Positions 51,213-57,543 of a DNA stretch of 57,543 nt are shown here, piece after piece. Origin of the DNA: Bacteroidales bacterium (GTDB lineage Bacteria; Bacteroidota; Bacteroidia; Bacteroidales; P3); contig JAISUE010000037.1 in assembly GCA_031272245.1 (NCBI GenBank), positions 1 to 57,543 of the forward strand, read 5' to 3'. The notes below the pieces were generated by a model. That model had not been told where the DNA came from and made no database searches. It was given only the letters and a program-made list of their open reading frames with translations. Positions within the stretch are counted from its first letter, which is position 1. Each line of letters begins with the position of its first letter. A program made the translations under genes and the position numbers.

Positions 51213-51794
51213 ATGAAGAAAGCACTCTTAATTTTTATTATAACACTTATATCCATTAACACACAAGCACAAGAAATCGCCCCGTCAGAGATAAAACACC
51301 ACGAAATTACAATATCGGAAGGTTTCTTTAACGATGTACAATTATTCAATTTGGTTGGAGATATACTTGGTGCGGCAATTACCAATACATATTCTATCCG
51401 ACCTGAAAGTTATAACTTATTTACTCCCTCAATCACTTACCGATATTGGTTCAATAAATATATTTCTCTTGGAGGGATGGTATCTTTTGATATGAATACC
51501 GTTTTACTGAAGAAAAATAACGAGCAGTGGGAAAGACATTATCGCTACAGTCCCACTTTTGCCTGCGAATTTCAAGCATATTATTTAAATACAACTTATG
51601 TTCAACTTTTTGGAATGGTAGGATTGGGATTTACAATAAACTCCGTATCAAAAAGTGATTATCCTACCGTGCAATTTTATAACTTTCAAATTACACCGTT
51701 TGGAATTCGTATTGGAAAAAGTTTTGGTGTATTTTGTGAAGTAGGTTATGGATATAAAGGTTTTATAAATACAGGTTTATCATATAAATTTTAG
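51213..51794 (+). CDS. Outer membrane beta-barrel protein
   Basis: The 193-residue protein has a signal peptide (MKKALLIFIITLISINTQAQ) and alternating amphipathic strands ending in GYGYKGFINTGLSYKF, with a C-terminal Phe typical of Bam-assembled barrels. Aromatic girdles (YRYWFNKYISLGGMVSF) support a small barrel of about eight strands. Function unknown. It is fused to the rnfGE transcript by a 3-bp gap, where rnfA would be expected. Bases 51795-51989 after it show no hairpin or gene. Confidence 0.8.
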   Translation: MKKALLIFIITLISINTQAQEIAPSEIKHHEITISEGFFNDVQLFNLVGDILGAAITNTYSIRPESYNLFTPSITYRYWFNKYISLGGMVSFDMNTVLLKKNNEQWERHYRYSPTFACEFQAYYLNTTYVQLFGMVGLGFTINSVSKSDYPTVQFYNFQITPFGIRIGKSFGVFCEVGYGYKGFINTGLSYKF

Positions 51795-51989
51795 TAACAA
51801 TTAAGTTTTATTTCTGTTATTTCTCATATATGTTCATCTTGTAATAGCAGATATAAGAGTTTATTGTATAATGTCTTTTGTGATAACAAAATATGCATGA
51901 TTTTGAATTAAAAACCTTTGTTTTACTAATAAAAATCTTCATTTCGTTACATAGAATCACTATGTTTTTAATTACTTTTTTCTTATTTT

Positions 51990-52020
51990 TTTGTTATATC
52001 AAAAAAAAGTTGTAACTTTG
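51990..52020 (+). promoter_or_regulatory. Complete promoter for rpsO: -33 TTTG and -7 TAACTTTG
   Basis: TTTG at 51990-51993, a 19-nt spacer and TAACTTTG at 52013-52020 form a textbook Bacteroidota promoter. The leader to the ATG at 52076 is about 50 nt. Confidence 0.75.
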
Positions 52021-52075
52021 CAAACTCAAAAGTAAACGAATTTTATAATTAATATAACATAAAAGTAGGTAAAAT

Positions 52076-52345
52076 ATGTATTTAACAGCCGAAACAAAAC
52101 AAGAAATCTTTAAAAAATTTGGTGGAAATGCCGCTAATACAGGTTCAACAGAAGGTCAAATAGCCCTTTTTTCTTACAGAATTAAGCATTTAACCGAACA
52201 CATGAAAAAGTCTAAAAAAGATAAATTCACCCAACGTTCTTTAGTTACTTTGGTTGGAAAAAGAAGAAGACTTTTAGATTATCTAAAGCATAAAGATATT
52301 GTTAAATATCGTGAATTAATTAAAGAGCTTGGAATAAGAAAATAA
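52076..52345 (+). CDS. rpsO: 30S ribosomal protein S15
   Basis: S15 binds 16S rRNA helices early in 30S assembly. The 89-residue protein is standard: NAANTGSTEGQIALFSYRIKHLTEHMK, THE/KKDKFTQRSL-like region and LVGKRRRLLDYLKHKDIVKYRELIKELGIRK. Its own strong promoter lies upstream, and a hairpin terminator separates it from pnp, as in many bacteria where the two genes are adjacent. Confidence 0.97.
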   Translation: MYLTAETKQEIFKKFGGNAANTGSTEGQIALFSYRIKHLTEHMKKSKKDKFTQRSLVTLVGKRRRLLDYLKHKDIVKYRELIKELGIRK

Positions 52346-52407
52346 TTCTTAAAAGCTTATTTGTTAATTCTTAAAATTTGAATTATTTCTTGTAAATATT
52401 AAGTTAA

Positions 52408-52438
52408 AAAAAGGTGATTAGCTTCTAATTGCCTTTTT
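52408..52438 (+). terminator. Intrinsic terminator or attenuator between rpsO and pnp
   Basis: A long stem (AAAAAGG/CCTTTTT, two G-U wobbles, ATTAG/CTAAT) closes a CTT loop. The downstream arm supplies the T-run. It should end most rpsO transcripts, with read-through feeding pnp. No clear TAnnTTTG box for pnp is seen between it and 52533. Confidence 0.7.
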
Positions 52439-52532
52439 ATATTTTGGTCAGGAGCTACTGAAACATAAATAAAAAGAGTAATTGCCGGAGCAAGCTCCCT
52501 TCGGAAGAGGAAAAATAAAAAAAAGAAGCAAA

Positions 52533-54758
52533 ATGTTAGGAACAAAAAAAGTTTTTTCATTGGCAGATGGAAGACAAATTGAAATTGAAACCGGTAAACT
52601 TGCAAAACAAGCTGACGGTTCTGCCGTAATTAGGATGGGTGATACAATGATTCTCGCTACTGTTTGTGCAAAACAGGAAGCAGGAGAGAACGTTGATTTT
52701 ATGCCATTAAGCGTAGATTATCAGGAAAAATATGCGGCAACAGGACGTTTTCCCGGTGGTTTTTTCAAAAGAGAAGCAAGACCTTCAGAATATGAAATAT
52801 TGATAGCTCGTTTGGTTGACAGAGCTTTACGTCCGTTGTTTCCGGAAGATTTTCACGCAGAAGTACAAGTTCAAATCACTTTAATTTCTGGTGACCATAA
52901 CACTCCACCTGATGCGTTGGCTGCTTTAGCAGCTGCATCGGCTATAGCTGTTTCGGATATTCCATTTAATGGACCTGTTTCCGAATGTCGTGTAGCATAT
53001 ATTGACGGTGAATTTAAGATAAATCCATCATTAGAAGAAATGGAACGTGCAGAACTTGACCTTATAGTTGCCGCTACCAAAGAGAATATTATGATGGTAG
53101 AAGGAGAAATGAAGGAAGTTTCTGAAGAACTTATGTTAAATGCTCTGCGTACTGCTCACGAAAGTATCAAATTACATTGTCAGGCTATTAACGAATTGAT
53201 GTATGAAGTGGGTAAGGAAACAAAAAGAGTTTATTGTCATGAAGAAAATGACGAGGAATTAAAAGAGTCTCTCCATGCTGCTGTTTATCAAAAATGTTAT
53301 GATTTAGCTCATAAGGGAATAAAGAATAAACACGAAAGAAGTGAAGGTTTTACTGCTATAAAGCAGGGATTTATAGATACTCTTACACCAGAAGAAGCAG
53401 AAGAGAAAGCTTTTATGATTGATCGTTATTTTCATAATGTGGAAAAAGAAGCCATGCGAGACATGGTTTTGAATGAGAGAACAAGACTTGATGGAAGAAA
53501 GTTAGATGAAATACGTCCTATATGGACAGAAATTGATTATTTACCTTCTGCTCATGGTTCTGCTATCTTTACAAGAGGAGAAACACAATCTTTAACAACC
53601 TGTACATTAGGTACAAAACTTGATGAACAGATAATAGATGGAGCAATGATTGAAGGTAAAAATAACTTTCTTCTTCATTATAACTTTCCCGGTTTTGCAA
53701 CAGGAGAAGTTAAACCTAATCGCAGTACTTCAAGAAGAGAAATTGGACATGGAAATCTTGCAATGCGTGCTTTAAAAAGTGTATTACCTTCTCAAGAAGA
53801 ATGTCCTTACACAATTAGAATTGTATCTGATATTTTAGAATCTAATGGTTCTTCTTCTATGGCAACGGTTTGCGCTGGCTGTTTAGCTTTAATGGATGCG
53901 GGTGTTAAAATTAAAAAACCTGTATCCGGTATAGCAATGGGACTTATTGCGAAAGACGGAAATTGGGCTGTACTTTCAGATATTTTAGGAGATGAAGACC
54001 ATTTAGGTGATATGGATTTCAAAGTTACAGGTACAAAAGATGGTATCACAGCTTGCCAAATGGATATTAAGTGTGATGGTTTATCGTACGAAATACTTGC
54101 ACAGGCTTTAAGTCAAGCAAAAGAAGGAAGATTATATATATTGAATATAATAACTGACACTATTGCAGAACCAAGAGAAGATTATAAACCTCATGTTCCA
54201 AGAGTAGTTCAAATGCAAATACCAAAAGATATGATTGGAGCAGTGATTGGACCTCAAGGAAAAATAATACAAGAAATACAGAAAGACACAAATACCGTTA
54301 TTGTTATTGAAGATAAAGAAGAATACGGCACTGTGGATATTTCTTCTGCAAGTAAAGAAGGTATAGATGCAGCTGTAGCTCGTATAAAAGCTATCACTGC
54401 TATACCTGTTGTTGGTGAGATTTATCATGGAAAGGTTAAAAATTTGCAATCTTTTGGTGCATTTGTTGAGTTTTTACCCGGTAAAGATGGAATGATTCAT
54501 ATTTCTGATTTTAGATGGGAAAAGGTTAAAAACATAGAAGATGTTGTAAAAATAGGTGAAGAATTAGATGCTAAACTTATAGACATTGATAAAAAAACAG
54601 GTAAATACAAATTAAGTGTTAAGCTTCTTCTGCCAAAACCTGAAGGATATGTTGAAACAGATACAAGACCTCGCCCGGAAAAGAAAAGAACAGATAAGTC
54701 ATCTCAACATAAAAAACCTCATACAGATAAAAGTAACGGGGATAGAAGTAATCAATAA
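52533..54758 (+). CDS. pnp: Polyribonucleotide nucleotidyltransferase (PNPase)
   Basis: PNPase degrades RNA 3' to 5' by phosphorolysis. From the ATG at 52533 the product has about 741 residues. It has two RNase PH domains ([43 protein letters not shown]; second core with [32 protein letters not shown]). These are followed by KH ([28 protein letters not shown]) and S1 ([33 protein letters not shown]) domains and a charged tail. The same frame is open to an ATG at 52482, but those 17 residues ([10 protein letters not shown]...) are not family-like. A strong terminator follows at 54778-54810. Confidence 0.97.
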   Translation: MLGTKKVFSLADGRQIEIETGKLAKQADGSAVIRMGDTMILATVCAKQEAGENVDFMPLSVDYQEKYAATGRFPGGFFKREARPSEYEILIARLVDRALRPLFPEDFHAEVQVQITLISGDHNTPPDALAALAAASAIAVSDIPFNGPVSECRVAYIDGEFKINPSLEEMERAELDLIVAATKENIMMVEGEMKEVSEELMLNALRTAHESIKLHCQAINELMYEVGKETKRVYCHEENDEELKESLHAAVYQKCYDLAHKGIKNKHERSEGFTAIKQGFIDTLTPEEAEEKAFMIDRYFHNVEKEAMRDMVLNERTRLDGRKLDEIRPIWTEIDYLPSAHGSAIFTRGETQSLTTCTLGTKLDEQIIDGAMIEGKNNFLLHYNFPGFATGEVKPNRSTSRREIGHGNLAMRALKSVLPSQEECPYTIRIVSDILESNGSSSMATVCAGCLALMDAGVKIKKPVSGIAMGLIAKDGNWAVLSDILGDEDHLGDMDFKVTGTKDGITACQMDIKCDGLSYEILAQALSQAKEGRLYILNIITDTIAEPREDYKPHVPRVVQMQIPKDMIGAVIGPQGKIIQEIQKDTNTVIVIEDKEEYGTVDISSASKEGIDAAVARIKAITAIPVVGEIYHGKVKNLQSFGAFVEFLPGKDGMIHISDFRWEKVKNIEDVVKIGEELDAKLIDIDKKTGKYKLSVKLLLPKPEGYVETDTRPRPEKKRTDKSSQHKKPHTDKSNGDRSNQ

Positions 54759-54777
54759 ACGCATATAAGTATCATCA

Positions 54778-54810
54778 AGAGTTGCTCTTTATTAAAACAA
54801 GAGCAACTCT
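54778..54810 (+). terminator. Strong intrinsic terminator after pnp
   Basis: A perfect 12-bp stem AGAGTTGCTCTT/AAGAGCAACTCT with a 9-nt loop is followed by TTTTC. It cleanly separates pnp from the next gene. Confidence 0.85.
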
Positions 54811-54839
54811 TTTTCTATCTGTATGTTTTTTATTTTTCT

Positions 54840-54847
54840 TATTTTTG
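54840..54847 (+). promoter_or_regulatory. -7 promoter element TATTTTTG for the repeat-protein/cas2 unit
   Basis: It matches TAnnTTTG, 25 nt before the ATG at 54873. It is the only promoter seen for the two-gene unit that ends with cas2. Confidence 0.6.
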
Positions 54848-54872
54848 CATGTTCAAAAAAACATAAAATAAA

Positions 54873-55805
54873 ATGAAAAAATTATTTCTTATTGTCGTAA
54901 TAATGTTGTTTGCTTTCAATGAATTGAACCTGAAAGCACAGGAGCAAACAAAGAATCAGGTTGTATTTTATTCGGTATTTGTAAATGTTGTACCTGACAA
55001 CTTTAATTATCCGCTTGTTGGCTTTATCAATGTTGCAAGAGGAGACTACAAGGGTTTGGAATTAAGTTTCGTTAACACAACAATCGGCGATTTCAAAGGC
55101 TTTCAACTTGGATTTATCAATACTACATTAAAAGAACAGAAAGGTGTTCAAATAGGTTTCATAAATTCTGTACTTGGTGATTTTAAGGGAGTACAGACAG
55201 GCTTTATAAACTCTTCGTTGAAACAGACAAAAGGCTTGCAATTCGGCTTTATGAATACTGCCTTGAAAGGAATTAAAGGCTATCAAATAGGTTTTATCAA
55301 TTACGCTGAAAATGTTGAATTTGGTATTCCAATAGGATTTCTTTCAATCGTGCGAGACGGTGGTTACAGAGCATTGGAACTTTCATTTAACGAACTTTTC
55401 CCTTTTAACTTGACTTTCAAAACAGGAGTACCAAAGTTTTATACATTGTTTAAGGCAACATATAATTCAAAAATTGATGCTTTTGGCGTTGGTTTTGGAG
55501 CAGGAACTATGATTCCTTTAACTCAAAAGTTCTGGTTTAATCCTGAACTTGAATTTATAAGTGCTATCTACAGAGAAAAAGTATTAGGAGGAATTGAGAC
55601 AAAAAATTTCACGGCGACAAGTTTTGCAGCAAACTTCCGCTACAACCTTACTCAACGATTACAAATAGGAATTGCTCCTGCTGTGTCTTTAACAGAAAAT
55701 ACCTGTGAGCCATTTTATTCGTTCATTCAGACAGACATTTCCAACAGAAAACTTGTTTTTGGTTTAAGAGCATCTTTAACTTGGAACTTCACAACATTGC
55801 AGTAA
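54873..55805 (+). CDS. Outer-membrane protein with 15-residue surface repeats (LA_2272-type)
   Basis: The 310-residue protein has a signal peptide (to LNLKAQ). About seven tandem 15-residue repeats of the form GFIN-x6-KG-x-Q-x follow, roughly residues 48-160 (GFINTTLKEQKGVQI, GFINSVLGDFKGVQT, GFMNTALKGIKGYQI). A beta-barrel-like C-terminal part (KFWFNPELEFISAIYREK, FAANFRYNLTQRLQIGIAP) ends in LTWNFTTLQ. Repeats of this kind occur in surface proteins first named LA_2272 in Leptospira. Function unknown. It is the first gene of a unit whose second gene is cas2, 3 bp downstream. Confidence 0.82.
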   Translation: MKKLFLIVVIMLFAFNELNLKAQEQTKNQVVFYSVFVNVVPDNFNYPLVGFINVARGDYKGLELSFVNTTIGDFKGFQLGFINTTLKEQKGVQIGFINSVLGDFKGVQTGFINSSLKQTKGLQFGFMNTALKGIKGYQIGFINYAENVEFGIPIGFLSIVRDGGYRALELSFNELFPFNLTFKTGVPKFYTLFKATYNSKIDAFGVGFGAGTMIPLTQKFWFNPELEFISAIYREKVLGGIETKNFTATSFAANFRYNLTQRLQIGIAPAVSLTENTCEPFYSFIQTDISNRKLVFGLRASLTWNFTTLQ

Positions 55806-56150
<345 letters not shown>

Positions 56151-56282
56151 CTAACGTTTTATCATTACATTCTAATTAAAGAAGACATTTTTAACTTAAC
56201 TCCTTTAATAATGCTAAAACGCAGAAGTTAATTTCAGAAATTGTGACATAATGGACAAAAATTATTAAATTTTACCTTTATT

Positions 56283-56458
56283 TCAACGCTTCTCTTTATG
56301 TTGATGTTGAGTATTATGACAGGAATCACATACTGAAACAAGCCATTCAATAGGCTCTTTGCCAATATTGTATTTTGCTTGGTGTTTTTTGTTGAACAGC
56401 CACTGTGTTTAAGAGCAAATAAACCAACAATAAGAATAAGTGAAATAATAATTTGCAT
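56283..56458 (-). pseudogene. Frameshifted small protein with CxxCH...H motif
   Basis: From an ATG at 56458 a membrane-like helix (MQIIISLILIVGLFALK) is read. In the next frame an open stretch from about 56408 to the TGA at 56283-56285 reads TQWLFNKKHQAKYNIGKEPI, then EWLVSVCDSCHNTQHQHKEKR. One missing A in the A-run near 56409-56412 would join them into a protein of about 57 residues. The C-terminal part resembles the zinc-binding half of HNH nucleases (H..Y..G..P.EW...C..CH...H); CxxCH is also a haem-c motif. A longer uninterrupted frame, 56234-56482, reads through in the first frame but gives a featureless tail. Confidence 0.4.
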
Positions 56459-56474
56459 ACTTTTTTGACGATTA

Positions 56475-57032
56475 TTATTCAATAATAACTGCTGGAACAG
56501 TGTTTGAGGAGTATTTGTATGTCCCTATTTGTCTGCAACATTTTTTAGATACATCTATTTTTTGATTATCATAATATGTTTTCCCGTCATTATTTATAAG
56601 TAAAATCTCCACTTCATTAGTATAATCATAATCACGGTATACTTCTCCATCATAGTGTTTTTTATCGTTATACCCTTTGATATATCCCAATGCCATATTT
56701 GGTTTAAGAACTCGTTTAATTTCTATCTCAAAAGATTTTTTTGTTGGAGATGGTTTTATGCACTCTCCTTTTTCTGAAAACAAAGTAAGTCCTCGTAAAT
56801 CATAATTAGATTTGTTTACCACATCATTATTAGATTTTGGTTTATTTACCGCATCATCATTAATATTGGGATTTATTTGTTCAACGGTTTGTTCTACAAC
56901 AGTATGATCAGGTCTATTTACCGCATCATCATTAGATTTAGGTTTATTCGCCAATTCGTACGCTAATAAAAACGTTGCTAATACGCCTACAACGAAACCT
57001 GCAAAAAAAATAAGTACTTTTTTCATTATCAT
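56475..57032 (-). CDS. Membrane-anchored protein with Asn/Asp-rich repeats, function unknown
   Basis: The 185-residue protein has one N-terminal helix (KKVLIFFAGFVVGVLATFLLAYELA), preceded by few residues, so it is probably anchored with the rest outside the cytoplasm. Residues about 30-80 hold three imperfect copies of a segment like NDDAVNKPKSN, encoded by repeated DNA (three ACC(G/A)CATCAT-containing units near 56818-56930). The remainder (SFEIEIKRVLKPNMALGYIKGYNDKKHYDG, VEILLINNDGKTYYDN, CCRQIGTY) has no motif I recognise. An ATG two codons in (57026) is an alternative start. A minus-strand TATATTTG lies at 57205-57212. Confidence 0.65.
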   Translation of the reverse strand: MIMKKVLIFFAGFVVGVLATFLLAYELANKPKSNDDAVNRPDHTVVEQTVEQINPNINDDAVNKPKSNNDVVNKSNYDLRGLTLFSEKGECIKPSPTKKSFEIEIKRVLKPNMALGYIKGYNDKKHYDGEVYRDYDYTNEVEILLINNDGKTYYDNQKIDVSKKCCRQIGTYKYSSNTVPAVIIE

Positions 57033-57543
57033 ATAATTTTAATGTCTGTTTGGACGGTTATTTTTATACATTTTTGTAATTTATTATTGGTTTATAACTC
57101 CTCTGCTTTATTATTTTGCTATTGATTTTGTAAAAATAGATAGAAACAAGTATTAATAATGTAGCTATCAATTTCATATAAAATCAATTTTAAGATTAAT
57201 GTTGCAAATATACAAAACATTTTAGATTAACAATACATTAACAAAAAACCTTTTCAATTTTTTTTCTGCAACTTTTCTTTTTGTTATGTTTGCATTGTTT
57301 TGTTATTACTGTATAAATCAGTGATATTATATTCGTTTTTGCGAAGTTTGTTTAATGGATGTAGATAAATGTTATTGTTATTTTGATTTATTTTTTTTGA
57401 ATGTATAGTCGTACTGTGCAAAATACTAATATAAAGATTGATATTAACATCAAAATACCAGTTAAATAATATATATAACAGTAAGGTACAAAAAAATAAA
57501 TTGCCCAAAAATCATACAGATTATTCCAATTAAAGTAATAATC
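57033..57543. other. AT-rich right end without a recognised gene
   Basis: There is a minus-strand -7 element TATATTTG at 57205-57212 (for the gene at 57032, leader about 170 nt) and a plus-strand TATGTTTG at 57285-57292, which might serve a gene to the right of the window. A 74-codon minus frame at 57284-57508 is Asn/Ile/Leu-rich, has no motif, and is probably chance. No RNA gene was recognised. Confidence 0.5.

Noticed and set aside
52482..52532. N-terminal 17-residue extension of PNPase
   Set aside because: Family alignment begins at [13 protein letters not shown] (52533).
56151..56474. Search for a CRISPR array downstream of cas2
   Set aside because: No direct repeats of 24-48 bp with regular spacing are present. 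The sequence is unique and AT-rich.
57284..57508. 74-codon minus-strand frame
   Set aside because: Its composition is typical of random AT-rich sequence; there is no motif and no supported promoter.

Overview
The window is AT-rich DNA from a member of the phylum Bacteroidota, most likely Bacteroidales or a close relative. Several signs agree. Genes are preceded by the Bacteroidota promoter element TAnnTTTG rather than E. coli-type -35/-10 boxes, and Shine-Dalgarno sites are scarce. Two large secreted enzymes end in type IX secretion (T9SS) sorting domains, and a PorE-like T9SS scaffold protein is present. Lineage-typical gene sets are also seen: a Bat (aerotolerance) operon, DUF4271-hemD-rnpA-yidD, a fused NfnAB flavoprotein, a TGS-type nucleoside kinase and DUF4831. 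No rRNA, tRNA, prophage, transposase or CRISPR array was recognised.

Layout. 1-1631 (minus): small secreted proteins of unknown function; one runs off the left edge and one is apparently split by a frameshift. 1843-8710: a GT4 glycosyltransferase (+), then on the minus strand lgt coupled to a T9SS-exported peptidylarginine/agmatine-deiminase-like protein, an LtaS-like sulfatase-fold membrane enzyme, and DUF2752 and TM2 proteins. 8896-14343 (+): PorE-like OmpA protein, DUF4831 protein, NfnAB fusion. 14709-19350 (+): dTDP-rhamnose 4-epimerase-like enzyme, a long leader with an intrinsic terminator, a GT-C/TPR membrane protein, and a ZIP transporter. 19603-22477 (-): DUF1015, folA, thyA. 22868-24687 (+): trxA, DUF58, rimM. 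24696-29321 (-): nucleoside kinase, TPR protein, S4 protein, POT peptide transporter. 29749 (+): ruvC. 30400-36108 (-): a gingipain-like C25 protease heading DUF4271-hemD-rnpA-yidD. 36310-38363 (+): nitroreductase and a secreted protein often labelled 'asparagine synthetase B'. 38387-43452 (-): Bat operon, interrupted between batA and batB by about 306 bp of 21-22-bp repeats.

43.6-51.8 kb looks like a turnover zone. It holds an orphan HATPase, a half ABC exporter without permeases and with a truncated adaptor, panB, mrp, a gene made of 21-bp coding repeats, a nonsense pseudogene, a surface lipoprotein, an rnfG-rnfE pair without the rest of Rnf, and an outer-membrane protein. 52.0-56.2 kb holds rpsO, pnp, a 15-residue-repeat outer-membrane protein and, 3 bp downstream of it, a lone type II-C-like cas2 with no cas1, cas9 or array. 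The right end has a small membrane protein, a frameshifted CxxCH remnant and non-coding sequence.

How the genes work together: several serve the cell envelope and T9SS (lgt, two T9SS cargo proteins, PorE-like protein, GT4 and GT-C enzymes, surface lipoprotein). Others are housekeeping (thyA/folA, rpsO/pnp, ruvC, rnpA, rimM, panB, mrp) or redox (NfnAB, RnfGE, nitroreductase, thioredoxin). The strongest unexplained items are the orphan cas2, the two 21-22-bp repeat systems with GTAC dyads, the possible attenuator leader at 16033-16362, and the broken rnf and ABC operons. All product names come from recognising motifs by eye; no database search was run.
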